A stretch of DNA of 32,169 nt from the NCBI GenBank assembly GCA_947386115.1, contig CANDNO010000026.1, positions 1 through 32,169 on the forward strand, read 5' to 3'. The stretch comes from an uncultured Muribaculaceae bacterium. Its GTDB lineage: Bacteria; Bacteroidota; Bacteroidia; Bacteroidales; Muribaculaceae. The notes under the pieces are model-generated. The model worked only from the letters and a program-made list of their open reading frames with translations, had not been told where the DNA came from and did no database searches. Made by a program: the position numbers and the translations under genes. This document shows, one piece after another, positions 16,345 through 25,198 of this stretch; the stretch's first letter is position 1; each line of letters begins with the position of its first letter.

Positions 16345-17241
16345 ATGAACAAAATACGTGCAGCCATCGTAGGATATGGCAACATTGGCCGGTTTGTGCT
16401 CGACGCTCTGCTCGAGGCTCCCGACTTTGAGATAGCCGGTGTAGTGCGCCGCAGTGTCAACAATAATCCGGCCGAGTTGGCACCCTACAAAGTGGTGACC
16501 GATATTGCCGAGCTGGGCAAGGTGGATGTAGCCATACTGTGCACACCCACCCGTGAAGTGCAGGTTCACGCCGAGCGCTATCTTGCCATGGGAATAAACA
16601 CGGTCGACAGCTTCGACATCCACTCGCTCATTCCCGCTCTGCGCCGCGACCTGGGCAAGGTGGCCCGCGAGCATGGTACTGTAGCCATAATCTCGGCCGG
16701 CTGGGACCCGGGCAGCGACTCGATAGTACGCGCGCTCCTCGAGGCTGCTGCTCCCAAGGGGTTGACATACACCAACTTCGGCCCCGGCATGAGCATGGGC
16801 CACACCGTGTGTGTCAAGTCAAAGGCAGGCGTCAAGAACGCCCTCTCGATGACAATCCCGTTGGGTACCGGAATACATCGCCGCATGGTCTATGTCGAGC
16901 TTGAACCCGGTGCCAAACTCGATGAGGTTGCCGCAGCCATCAAGGCCGATCCCTACTTTGCAAGCGACGAGACCCATGTTATCGAGGTCGACTCGGTCGA
17001 TGCGGTCAAGGACATGGGCCACGGCGTGCACATGACCCGCAAGGGCGTGTCGGGCCGCACCCACTCGCAGCGCTTCGAGTTCACGATGGCCATCAACAAC
17101 CCCGCGCTCACGGCACAGATTCTGGTAGGTACGGCCCGTGCCGCCATGCGCCAGCAGCCCGGCTGCTACACCATGATCGAAGTCCCGGTAATCGACCTCC
17201 TCCCCGGCGACCGCGAGTCGCTCGTGGCACATCTCGTATAG
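16345..17241 (+). CDS. ddh: meso-Diaminopimelate D-dehydrogenase
   Basis: A 298-residue NADPH-dependent enzyme that aminates L-2-amino-6-oxopimelate (tetrahydrodipicolinate) to meso-diaminopimelate in one step, for lysine and peptidoglycan. The N-terminal Rossmann motif is AAIVGYGNIGRFVLDAL; SAGWDPGSDSIVRALLEA and GPGMSMGHT are characteristic of Ddh. ATG 16345 is chosen over a TTG two codons upstream because the protein then begins MNKIRAAIVGYGNIG, as in relatives. It starts 21 bases after the ackA stop, so it may be co-transcribed. Confidence 0.93.
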   Translation: MNKIRAAIVGYGNIGRFVLDALLEAPDFEIAGVVRRSVNNNPAELAPYKVVTDIAELGKVDVAILCTPTREVQVHAERYLAMGINTVDSFDIHSLIPALRRDLGKVAREHGTVAIISAGWDPGSDSIVRALLEAAAPKGLTYTNFGPGMSMGHTVCVKSKAGVKNALSMTIPLGTGIHRRMVYVELEPGAKLDEVAAAIKADPYFASDETHVIEVDSVDAVKDMGHGVHMTRKGVSGRTHSQRFEFTMAINNPALTAQILVGTARAAMRQQPGCYTMIEVPVIDLLPGDRESLVAHLV

Positions 17242-17278
17242 TAAAATATCCAATTAAAAAGCTCTAAATAATACTATT

Positions 17279-18619
17279 ATGGAACAAGTAAAACTGAACA
17301 TTGAGCAGGCTCTCGGAGCAGGCATTACACGCGCCACTGTCGACGCTCTCGAGGGAGCCGCAGCTACTGCCATCGGACATCTCAACAATGGCACCGGTGC
17401 CGGTAATGACTTCTTGGGATGGGTAAAACTTCCCACCGACACCCCCGCATCGCTTCTCGACGATATCGCAGCAACCGCCGCACAGCTGCGTCGCGACTGT
17501 GAGGTAGTCGTAGCCATAGGCATTGGCGGCAGCTATCTCGGCGCAAAAGCCGTCATCGAGGCCCTGAGCAACTCGTTCGCACCCTATGTGGCTGACCCCA
17601 AAAATACACCCATCCTCTTTGCCGGACAGAACATCGGCGAGGACTATCTATATGAACTCCAGCAGTATCTTGCCGGCAAGAAATACGGCATCATCGTAAT
17701 ATCGAAGTCGGGCACAACAACCGAGCCCGCTATCGCCTTCCGCCTGCTCAAAGAGCAGCTCGAGTCGCAGCTCGGCAAGGCCGAGGCCTCGAAGCGCATC
17801 GTTGCCATCACCGACGCAAAGCGCGGCGCCCTGCGCCAGCTCGCCACCGAGGAAGGTTACAAGACATTCGTCATCGAGGACAATGTAGGTGGCCGTTTCT
17901 CAGTGCTCACCCCCGTAGGACTCCTGCCCATCGCTGTTGCCGGATTTGATATCCACGCCCTGCTTCGCGGCGCCATCGCTATGGAGAAAGCCACAGCCGA
18001 GGCCGGCGAAAGCAACATCGCACAGCTTTACGCCCAGACCCGCAACGCCCTCTATCAGGCAGGCAAGAAGATCGAAATCCTTGTCAACTACAACCCCAAG
18101 CTTCACTATCTCGGCGAGTGGTGGAAACAGCTCTACGGCGAGAGCGAAGGCAAAGAGCACAAGGGAATCTTCCCCGCAGCCGTCGACAACTCTACCGACC
18201 TCCACTCGATGGGTCAGTGGATCCAGGATGGCGAGCGCACTATCTTCGAGACCGTTATCTCAGTAGCCAATCCCTGCCACGAAGTAGTGATACCCACCGA
18301 CGAAGCCAACCTCGACGGCCTTAACTACATTGCCGGCAAGCGCGTCGACCAGGTCAACAAGATGGCCGAACTCGGCACCCGCATAGCCCACGTAGACGGC
18401 GGCGTACCCAACATCCACATCACCATCGACGCCCTCAACGAGGAGTGCCTTGGCCAGCTCATCTACTTCTTTGAGAAAGCCTGCGGCATAAGCGGTTACA
18501 TCCTCGGAGTCAACCCCTTCAACCAGCCCGGCGTAGAAGACTACAAGCGCAACATGTTTGCCCTTCTCGCCAAGCCCGGCTACGAGAAAGAGACCGAAGC
18601 CATCCGCGCCAAGCTCTAA
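17279..18619 (+). CDS. pgi: Glucose-6-phosphate isomerase
   Basis: A 446-residue short bacterial form interconverting glucose-6-phosphate and fructose-6-phosphate. Motifs: [37 protein letters not shown] (sugar-phosphate binding), [20 protein letters not shown] (PGI signature 1), and [23 protein letters not shown] with the acid/base region. It starts 37 bases after ddh and ends at a strong terminator, so it may be the last gene of the pta-ackA-ddh-pgi unit. Confidence 0.96.
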   Translation: MEQVKLNIEQALGAGITRATVDALEGAAATAIGHLNNGTGAGNDFLGWVKLPTDTPASLLDDIAATAAQLRRDCEVVVAIGIGGSYLGAKAVIEALSNSFAPYVADPKNTPILFAGQNIGEDYLYELQQYLAGKKYGIIVISKSGTTTEPAIAFRLLKEQLESQLGKAEASKRIVAITDAKRGALRQLATEEGYKTFVIEDNVGGRFSVLTPVGLLPIAVAGFDIHALLRGAIAMEKATAEAGESNIAQLYAQTRNALYQAGKKIEILVNYNPKLHYLGEWWKQLYGESEGKEHKGIFPAAVDNSTDLHSMGQWIQDGERTIFETVISVANPCHEVVIPTDEANLDGLNYIAGKRVDQVNKMAELGTRIAHVDGGVPNIHITIDALNEECLGQLIYFFEKACGISGYILGVNPFNQPGVEDYKRNMFALLAKPGYEKETEAIRAKL

Positions 18620-18636
18620 TCCCCCTCCCCAACCAT

Positions 18637-18680
18637 AAAAAATGACGCTTCACCCAACCCGGTGAAGCGTCATTTTTTAT
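18637..18680. terminator. Bidirectional terminator after pgi
   Basis: An 18-bp perfect stem (18637-18654 with 18661-18678) around a 6-base loop, A-rich at one end and T-rich at the other, with core TGACGCTTCACC/GGTGAAGCGTCA. It serves pgi and the converging btuB-like gene. Confidence 0.92.
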
Positions 18681-18690
18681 TGCATGTTTA

Positions 18691-18742
18691 CTCAGGCTCA
18701 TGCCGCGGGGCGGTCGTCGCGACGTCCCGTGGCATGCCTTGA
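18691..18742. repeat. Long GC-rich imperfect palindrome downstream of the btuB-like gene
   Basis: Left arm 18691-18709 (ending CATGCCGCGGG) pairs with right arm 18725-18742 (starting CCCGTGGCATG) with a few bulges. The centre contains the self-complementary CGTCGCGACG. It lies between the btuB-like stop and the shared terminator and has no T-tract of its own. Confidence 0.5.
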
Positions 18743-18784
18743 GCGGCAGAAAATATAGAAAAAAGGTTAGTAATATATTGTTGA

Positions 18785-20785
18785 TTAGATTTCTACGGTT
18801 AGGGTTATGCGGAAGTTGCGCTTGGGCATGGGGTAGTTGGCTATCACGTCGTAGTCGCGGTTGAGGAGGTTGTTGACTTCGAGCAGGGCCCGCAGGTTGA
18901 CGTGGCTGAGCCTGAGGTCGCGGCTCAGCGAGAGGTCGGTCGTGTACCATGGCTCGGTGTAGTTGTACTGTATGTTCTCCTGCTGGTTGTAGCGCGAGCC
19001 TACGTAGATCCATGACAGGTTGAGCCCCCACTGCCGCCACGTGGCGTTGACGACGGCGCTGCCCGAGTGGTGGGGTATGTAGGGTATCTGGTCGCGGTAG
19101 TAGCTGTCGGCGGGGGCGGTGATGTCGATTGCGCGCTGGTAGGTGTATTGCAGTCGGGCTGTGACCTGCAGGTCGGTGAGCTGCGTGACGGTGGCGTTGG
19201 CGCTGATGTCGATGCCGCGTATGTCTACCCGGCCCAGGTTGAGCATGGTCCAGCGGAACTGTTGCCCCTTGGGATAGGCTACTATCTTGTTTTTGACGTA
19301 GTTGTAGTAGGCGTCGATGTTGATGCCGGCGGCGGTGAGCCATGACGATGCCGAGGCGTGTTGCAGGGCTATGCCTATGTTGTATTGCGAGACGCGCTCG
19401 GGGTCGAGGCTCGAGTTGCCTGCGTCGGTGTAATACAGGTCGTTGAATGTGGGCATGCGGTATGACTGCTTGAAGAATGCCCGCACGGTGAACGGCTCGA
19501 AGCTTCTGAACGGCTGTCCCGACACGAACAGGGCGGGGGTGAGCACGTGCTTGTCGGCGGGCGATTCTTTGCCTTGCAGCTTGTCGTGTACGAGTGTTCC
19601 CATGACGCTTGCCTGTAGCTTGAAGCGGTTGAGGTTGAGGGCTGTGGCGAGCGAGATGTAGTGGGTGAAGCGGTCGGGCTTGGCGAAGTTGAAGAGGTCG
19701 GCCGTCATGGTGTTCCACATGAAGTCGTAGCCGGCCGATGCTTGCCACCATGGTTTGATTTCCAGCATGTTGGCTGTCGAGAGGTATAGCTCGTGCTGGC
19801 GGTATAGGTTGTCGATCGTTATCTGGCGGTAGTCGTTGTTGACGTAGTGGGTGCGGTAGAAGCCATATTTTATGTTGTTGAGCGAGGTCCAGCGGCCGCG
19901 ATAGGCTGTGTAGCGGCCCTGGGCGAAGGTGTTGCAGTCGCCCACGCGCTCGCCTCGCCGCCACACGTTGTTGACTATGGCGCCGGGTATTCCGCGCTTC
20001 GATACGTAGTTGTAGACTTTGGCGTGCCACGAGCCGGAGGGTAGGGCGCCGTACAGGTTGGCTTCAACGCGGGTGGCGTTGATGTCGCCGTTGCGGCGTA
20101 CGGCTGTGGTGTCGTAGGCTATGCCTCCGGCCTGGTTGACGCGGTGGTAACGGAACTTGTATTTGCCGCTTGAGTTGATCCATTCGGCTGATATCTGTGC
20201 GTTTACGCGCTCGCTGAGTTTCAATTCGACGAGGGCCGAGGGGTTGATGAGGTCGAACGAGCCTGTGCGCACCGAGCCCCGGAAGTGGAATGTCTCGCTG
20301 TCGTCGAACACGGGTGTGCGTGTCCTCATGTATATCGACCCGGCCGAGCCGAAGTCTTTGGCCGGTTGCAGTATGTTGCTTTTCTGGCCGTTATACAGCG
20401 AGATGGCTTCCATGTTGTCGAGCGAGAACTGGCCCAGGTCGATCTGGCCGTTCTGGGCGTTGCCCAGCTCTACGCCGTCGTAGACCACGCCTGTGTGGTT
20501 GGCGCCCATGGAGCGAATGTTGACGGTCTTTATGCCTCCGACGCCGCCATAGTCTTTTATCTGCACGCCCGAGAAGTAGCGCAGGGCGTCGGCCACGCTC
20601 TGGCTGTTGAGGCGGCGCAACTCCTCACCCTGCAGTGTCTGGGCGGGTATCACCTCGTTGGCTCGTCGGGCGGTCACGGTCACGCTGTTGAGCGTGAGCA
20701 CGGTGTCGGCTTCCTCTATGTCGGCGGCCCGAGACGGAAGAAACGCGAGTGATAGCAATGATATGTATAGCAGTCTTTTCAACAT
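18785..20785 (-). CDS. btuB: TonB-dependent outer-membrane receptor, BtuB-like (cobalamin uptake)
   Basis: A 666-residue outer-membrane beta-barrel with signal peptide MLKRLLYISLLSLAFLPSRA, a TonB-box-like stretch TLNSVTVTA, and a plug domain (about 45-165) with VADALRYFSGVQIKDYGGVGG and TVNIRSMGANHTGVVYDGVEL. The barrel ends in RNFRITLTVEI, a membrane-insertion signature. It lacks the N-terminal CarboxypepD_reg domain of SusC proteins. A cobalamin riboswitch precedes it, so the substrate is very probably vitamin B12 or a related corrinoid. No btuF/C/D partners lie next to it. Confidence 0.9.
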   Translation of the reverse strand: MLKRLLYISLLSLAFLPSRAADIEEADTVLTLNSVTVTARRANEVIPAQTLQGEELRRLNSQSVADALRYFSGVQIKDYGGVGGIKTVNIRSMGANHTGVVYDGVELGNAQNGQIDLGQFSLDNMEAISLYNGQKSNILQPAKDFGSAGSIYMRTRTPVFDDSETFHFRGSVRTGSFDLINPSALVELKLSERVNAQISAEWINSSGKYKFRYHRVNQAGGIAYDTTAVRRNGDINATRVEANLYGALPSGSWHAKVYNYVSKRGIPGAIVNNVWRRGERVGDCNTFAQGRYTAYRGRWTSLNNIKYGFYRTHYVNNDYRQITIDNLYRQHELYLSTANMLEIKPWWQASAGYDFMWNTMTADLFNFAKPDRFTHYISLATALNLNRFKLQASVMGTLVHDKLQGKESPADKHVLTPALFVSGQPFRSFEPFTVRAFFKQSYRMPTFNDLYYTDAGNSSLDPERVSQYNIGIALQHASASSWLTAAGINIDAYYNYVKNKIVAYPKGQQFRWTMLNLGRVDIRGIDISANATVTQLTDLQVTARLQYTYQRAIDITAPADSYYRDQIPYIPHHSGSAVVNATWRQWGLNLSWIYVGSRYNQQENIQYNYTEPWYTTDLSLSRDLRLSHVNLRALLEVNNLLNRDYDVIANYPMPKRNFRITLTVEI

Positions 20786-20842
20786 TGTTTTACCTGCCCA
20801 TAGTCCCGTGGGTGATTGTAGCGGTATATATAATTATGGTGT

Positions 20843-21023
20843 GTCATGGCAGGTCTTCTGACTCTGTCGGTTTACTGCCCCGCGTCTTCTCGGCATGTTG
20901 CGGCCAATGACTTCGTGCGGGTGCTGTCGGTTACTCGTTGTTTTTGGTAACCACCGACTTACAGCAGCGGGTACTGTACAGGATTCTCACCTGTTTCCCT
21001 TTTAGTGTCCCGGGGGTGGGACA
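20843..21023 (-). ncRNA. Cobalamin riboswitch
   Basis: On the minus strand the leader contains AAAGGGAAACAGGTGAGAA followed by TCCTGTACAGTACCCGC and CTGTAAG, then near its end the B12-box type AGTCAGAAGACCTGCC. These are the conserved elements of adenosylcobalamin-class riboswitches. It ends about 57 bases before the btuB-like start; that segment contains a CCCA...TGGG pairing that could form the expression platform. Regulation is expected to be repression by cobalamin. Boundaries are approximate. Confidence 0.93.
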
Positions 21024-21036
21024 ACCATAACGCTTG

Positions 21037-21044
21037 CAAAGGTA
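21037..21044 (-). promoter_or_regulatory. -7 box of the riboswitch-btuB transcript
   Basis: On the minus strand this reads TACCTTTG, matching TAnnTTTG, just upstream of the riboswitch. No clear -33 TTTG was found. Confidence 0.5.
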
Positions 21045-21142
21045 CAACATATTTCTCAATTCTTTTAGTCCTTGTTAATATTTTGCATCACTACCCGGTA
21101 AATTGCATATTATCTTTGCAGCGAATTAACCCTTTATCGATT

Positions 21143-21700
21143 ATGAAAAACAACATTTCCACCGCTATGCTCGAAGAAATTCTGGCGCTCGACAGCGATG
21201 AGCGTGCCGCCATTCTTCAATTCTGCAAAGACTCTGAGGCGATGACCGACGAGGAGGTCGCTTCCATCACTATAACCAAGCAGGGCCCGCCCGTGCTCCA
21301 AACCTTGCAGCGCAAGGCTGTGCGCCGGGCCAAGAGCGCCATCCGTCGCCGCGAGCGCAAGGTGAGCGAAGTCCTTAACGAGCAGCCGGCCCGACAGCAC
21401 GCCGAGCAGCCTGCTCAGCAACCCGTGCGCCCCGTGGGCACGGCGCCCACCCTCTTTGCCCCGGGCGAGCCTGTCATCCTGAGCAGCGAGACCCTCCAGC
21501 GCATCGAGTGGGCCACCGAGACTTTCCCTCGCGAGGTAAGGCTCGCCCTGTCGCAGAAAATCGACCAGATTCTCTATGCTTTCCGCCGATTGCCCGCCGA
21601 TGAGATTCTGTTGGCGCAGGCTATGGTGCATAATGCCTTTTCAGATGTAATTGGCCGGATAATGTCGCCGTTGCTCATTGATCCGTCACCCCAAGTGTGA
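21143..21700 (+). CDS. Hypothetical protein with basic central segment
   Basis: A 185-residue soluble protein that I do not recognise. Residues 1-50 are acidic and probably helical (MLEEILALDSDERAAILQF). Residues about 58-76 are strongly basic (RKAVRRAKSAIRRRERK). Then follows a Gln/Pro/Ala-rich linker (about 80-105, PARQHAEQPAQQPVRP) and a helical C-terminal third (about 118-180, LQRIEWATETFPREVRLALSQ). No signal peptide or membrane segment. A box TATCTTTG at 21111-21118 precedes the ATG by 24 bases, which suggests its own promoter. The layout would suit a nucleic-acid-binding or adaptor protein, but that is only a guess. Confidence 0.65.
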   Translation: MKNNISTAMLEEILALDSDERAAILQFCKDSEAMTDEEVASITITKQGPPVLQTLQRKAVRRAKSAIRRRERKVSEVLNEQPARQHAEQPAQQPVRPVGTAPTLFAPGEPVILSSETLQRIEWATETFPREVRLALSQKIDQILYAFRRLPADEILLAQAMVHNAFSDVIGRIMSPLLIDPSPQV

Positions 21701-21738
21701 AAATAAATCAGCATTATTAACAAAAATTAACGGGGGGG

Positions 21739-21769
21739 TTGGTAGTGCTATTAATTATTCTTTTCTTTG
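21739..21769 (+). promoter_or_regulatory. Putative promoter of the susC-susD operon
   Basis: TTGG at 21739-21742, about 19 bases, then TTTCTTTG at 21762-21769 (one mismatch to TAnnTTTG). This implies a long leader of about 180 bases before susC. The leader is AT-rich with only a small hairpin, GAGG-GAAA-CCTC, and no open frame. Confidence 0.4.
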
Positions 21770-21957
21770 CAACGCGAAACAGCTACAATTCGTAAGAAAA
21801 AAGATTAAAAAGGTTTATAAACGTAATTCATTACACAATTAATACAACAAAAAGTAATTTGAGGGAAACCTCGCTTTACGATTCGACTATTAACAAAGGT
21901 TTCTAATATTTTAAAAATTTCAGTTAAAATCAATTTCATGTTTAATCCATTATTAGT

Positions 21958-24900
21958 ATGAGAAAGCTTTATTTGCTGTTAATGGCGCTTATAGTGGTAT
22001 CACTGAGTGCCGTGGCTCAGACAAGGACCGTGAGCGGACTGGTTGTCACCGAGGACAACGAGCCCGTGGTGGGTGCTTCGGTATTGGTTACCGGCACTCA
22101 GATCGGCGCGAGTACCGATCTTGACGGTAGGTTTGTAATCAAGAATGTCCCTGAAAGCGCGAAGACATTGCGCGTCAGCTATATCGGCATGACATCACAG
22201 GATGTAAACATCACTCCGGGTGAAATCAGGATTGTGCTTGGACTCAACTCGACGGTGCTCGACGAGGTAGTAGTGACCGCGATGGGAATCTCCCGCTCGG
22301 AGAAGTCGCTCGGCTACTCGGCCACACAGGTGTCGGCTGCCGATATCGAGCGCGCACAGACGGCCAACGTCATGGAGGCCCTCCAGGGTAAGGTCGCCGG
22401 TCTGCAGATTCAGACCACATCGAGCGACCCCGGTGCCGCCACCAATGTTAACATACGTGGTCTCGGTTCGATCAACGGCAGTAACCAGCCGCTTTATGTG
22501 GTTGACGGTGTGCCTTTGCAGAGTGGTTCTTACTCGGCCAACGGTCACGCAGTATCGACCGGCGGTGTGAGCAACATCGCCCCCGACGACATCGCGTCGG
22601 TAACCGTGCTCAAGGGCGCGGCCGCTACCTCGCTTTACGGTAGCCGTGCCAACAACGGTGTCATCATCATCACCACCAAGAACGGTGGCAAGAGCGCCAG
22701 TGGCAAGAACTACCAGATTACCTACAGCGGTAATGTCGAGGCATCGCGCGTGGCACTCCTTCCCGAGATGCAGAACAAGTGGGGCCAGGGCTGGAACGGC
22801 AACCAGACCTATATCGAAAACGGCTCGTGGGGTCCCGCCCTCGACGGCTCGATGCAGGTTTACGGTCCCATCTGGAACAACCAGCAGCTTCTGCACCCCT
22901 ACACCGCCAAGAAGAACAACGTCAAGGACTTCTTCGACACAGGCTGGAGCCAGAACCACAATATCGCCCTTAGCGGTGTGAGCCGCAGCGGCGAGATGAC
23001 CTACTACCTGTCGTACGGTTATACCGGTTCAAACGGTATCATCCCCACCGACCAGGATTCGTACCGCCGTAATACTATCGCTTTCCGCGGCAGCTATCAG
23101 CCCGAGAAGTGGCTCAAGATATCGAGCTCGATGAACTTTGCCAATTCCCGCACGAAGACCGTAGGCTCGTTCCAGGGTACATCGGTTATCGACGGCGTTT
23201 ACGAGATGCCCCGCGACGTGTCGATTGTCGACATGAAGAATCTCGACAGCGCCTTCAACACCCCCGAGGCCTATTTCACCCCCTACGGTATCACCAACCC
23301 CTACTGGTCGCTCGCCAACAACGAGTTCACCACCAACGGCAAGCAGGTTTACGGAAAGATCCAGGCCGACATTATGCCGTTTGACTGGCTCACGCTCACC
23401 TATCGTTTCGGATTCGATTACAACGACTACGATACCAAGCAGGGTTTCCCGCAGATTGCTCTTGACGATGCTCTCATCAACGAGGACTACGGCTATGCAC
23501 CGAGCAACATGAACCAGGCCGGATATGTGTACACATATTACCGCCGCGCCCACGAGCTCAACCACGATTTCCTCGCTTCTTTCAACAAGAAATTCCTTGA
23601 CAACCGTCTCGACGTCAACGTCACAGCCGGTGTCAACATCAACGAGCGCTACTACACTCGCATGGCAGGCCAGTCTGACGACCTCGCTATCAATACCGGC
23701 TACTGGCAGCTGGGCAACGGCTCGACATGGACCACGCTGAGCGAGCAGCAGAGCAAGCGCCGCATGGTGGGCCTGTTCGGTTACGCTTCGCTGGGATGGG
23801 ACGAGTTTGTATTCGTCGACATCACCGGCCGTAACGACTGGTCGTCGACCCTCCCCATGGGCAACAACTCGTTCTTCTACCCCGGTGTAACTTTCAGCGG
23901 CATTTTCACTCGCTTCATCGAAAACAAGGACATCCTGTCGTTCGGTAAGATACGTGTAGCCTACGGTAAGACCGGTAACGATGCCAGCCCCTATTACACA
24001 TCGACCAACTATTCACAGGGTGGTACCTACGGCTACTACGGCAGCGACTACATCATCAAGTTCCCCTTCAACAGCACCAATGCTTTCTTGGCTTCGACCA
24101 CGGCAGGCAGCCGCACGCTGCGTCCCGAGATGACATCGGAGTTTGAGGTAGGTGCCAACCTCAAGTTCTTCAACGGCCGCATCGACTTTGACGCTACATA
24201 TTACAACCGTATCACCGACGACCAGATATTCACGCTTCCCGTCGACCCGTCGACCGGTTTCAGCTATCAGGTCACCAACTTCGGTAAGGTGCGCAACCGT
24301 GGTGTCGAGCTCATGTTGAACACCATCCCCGTGCAGACCCGTAACTTCACCTGGGAACTCGGTTTCAACCTGGCTATCAACCGCAACAAGGTTCTCTCGA
24401 TGCCCGAGTCGCTCGAAGGCGGCAAGGTGAGCATCTATGACTACTCGGCAGGCGATGACGCCGTGTATATGTATGCCGAGCTTGGCAAGCCCCTCGGCAC
24501 CTACTATACATATCTGCCCCAGTATGTTACTGACGAGAAGAGCCCCGACTTCGGCAAGCCCATCGTCGACGCTCACGGCCAGCCCGTTCTTGGCGAGGAT
24601 ATCGAGTATACCGGTTACAACATGAACCACAAGTGGACCGGCGGTATCACAACGGCATTCACAGCCTACGGCGTGACACTGAGCGCTGCATTCGACATAC
24701 GCTACGGCGGCAAGATGTTCACGCGCACCAAGAACCTCATGCAGTTCACCGGCAACGGCAAGGTGACCGAGTATAACGAGCGCCGTCCGTTCATCATCCC
24801 CAACTCGGTTGTTGACAACGGCGACGGTACATACAGCGAGAACACTACACCTATATATATTAGCGACAGCAGCTACCAGACCTATTTCAACAACTACGGC

Positions 24901-25191
24901 TGGGGCGACGGCGGCCTGGCGTTCCTCACCGACCGCACCTACTGTAAGTTGCGCAACATCTCCCTGTCGTGGAGCCTGCCCCGCAAGTGGCTCAAATCTA
25001 TCCAGATGCAGGAAGTCGTGCTCACAGCCTACTGTAACAATGCTTTCATCTGGACTGCCAAGGAGAACCGCTATGTCGATCCCGAGTCGACCACTGTTAC
25101 CGGCTACGGTGACCTGGCCTACGGATTCGGCGAATTATACACCAACCCGTCGTGCCGCACGTTCGGTGTTAACCTGAAAGTAAACTTCTAA
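21958..25191 (+). CDS. SusC/RagA-family TonB-dependent transporter
   Basis: A 1077-residue outer-membrane transporter. Signal peptide MRKLYLLLMALIVVSLSAVAQ is followed by a CarboxypepD_reg-like domain (about 23-100, VSGLVVTEDNEPVVGASVLV to RVSYIGMTSQDV), the LDEVVVTAMG TonB-box region, a plug (about 115-230, VMEALQGKVAGLQIQ, NVNIRGLGSINGSNQPLYVVDGVPL, VLKGAAATSLYGSRANNGV) and a 22-strand barrel ending GVNLKVNF. It imports a ligand with its SusD partner, encoded 7 bases downstream. The substrate cannot be told from the sequence; no ECF-sigma/anti-sigma pair or hybrid sensor adjoins it. Length is normal for the family. Confidence 0.94.
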   Translation: MRKLYLLLMALIVVSLSAVAQTRTVSGLVVTEDNEPVVGASVLVTGTQIGASTDLDGRFVIKNVPESAKTLRVSYIGMTSQDVNITPGEIRIVLGLNSTVLDEVVVTAMGISRSEKSLGYSATQVSAADIERAQTANVMEALQGKVAGLQIQTTSSDPGAATNVNIRGLGSINGSNQPLYVVDGVPLQSGSYSANGHAVSTGGVSNIAPDDIASVTVLKGAAATSLYGSRANNGVIIITTKNGGKSASGKNYQITYSGNVEASRVALLPEMQNKWGQGWNGNQTYIENGSWGPALDGSMQVYGPIWNNQQLLHPYTAKKNNVKDFFDTGWSQNHNIALSGVSRSGEMTYYLSYGYTGSNGIIPTDQDSYRRNTIAFRGSYQPEKWLKISSSMNFANSRTKTVGSFQGTSVIDGVYEMPRDVSIVDMKNLDSAFNTPEAYFTPYGITNPYWSLANNEFTTNGKQVYGKIQADIMPFDWLTLTYRFGFDYNDYDTKQGFPQIALDDALINEDYGYAPSNMNQAGYVYTYYRRAHELNHDFLASFNKKFLDNRLDVNVTAGVNINERYYTRMAGQSDDLAINTGYWQLGNGSTWTTLSEQQSKRRMVGLFGYASLGWDEFVFVDITGRNDWSSTLPMGNNSFFYPGVTFSGIFTRFIENKDILSFGKIRVAYGKTGNDASPYYTSTNYSQGGTYGYYGSDYIIKFPFNSTNAFLASTTAGSRTLRPEMTSEFEVGANLKFFNGRIDFDATYYNRITDDQIFTLPVDPSTGFSYQVTNFGKVRNRGVELMLNTIPVQTRNFTWELGFNLAINRNKVLSMPESLEGGKVSIYDYSAGDDAVYMYAELGKPLGTYYTYLPQYVTDEKSPDFGKPIVDAHGQPVLGEDIEYTGYNMNHKWTGGITTAFTAYGVTLSAAFDIRYGGKMFTRTKNLMQFTGNGKVTEYNERRPFIIPNSVVDNGDGTYSENTTPIYISDSSYQTYFNNYGWGDGGLAFLTDRTYCKLRNISLSWSLPRKWLKSIQMQEVVLTAYCNNAFIWTAKENRYVDPESTTVTGYGDLAYGFGELYTNPSCRTFGVNLKVNF

Positions 25192-25198
25192 GACTACG

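Noticed and set aside
18519-20030. Long open frame on the minus strand, 503 codons, rich in Arg, His, Gln and Pro
   Set aside because: It overlaps the btuB-like gene in another frame on the same strand, crosses the terminator into pgi, and has the composition of a GC-rich shadow frame.
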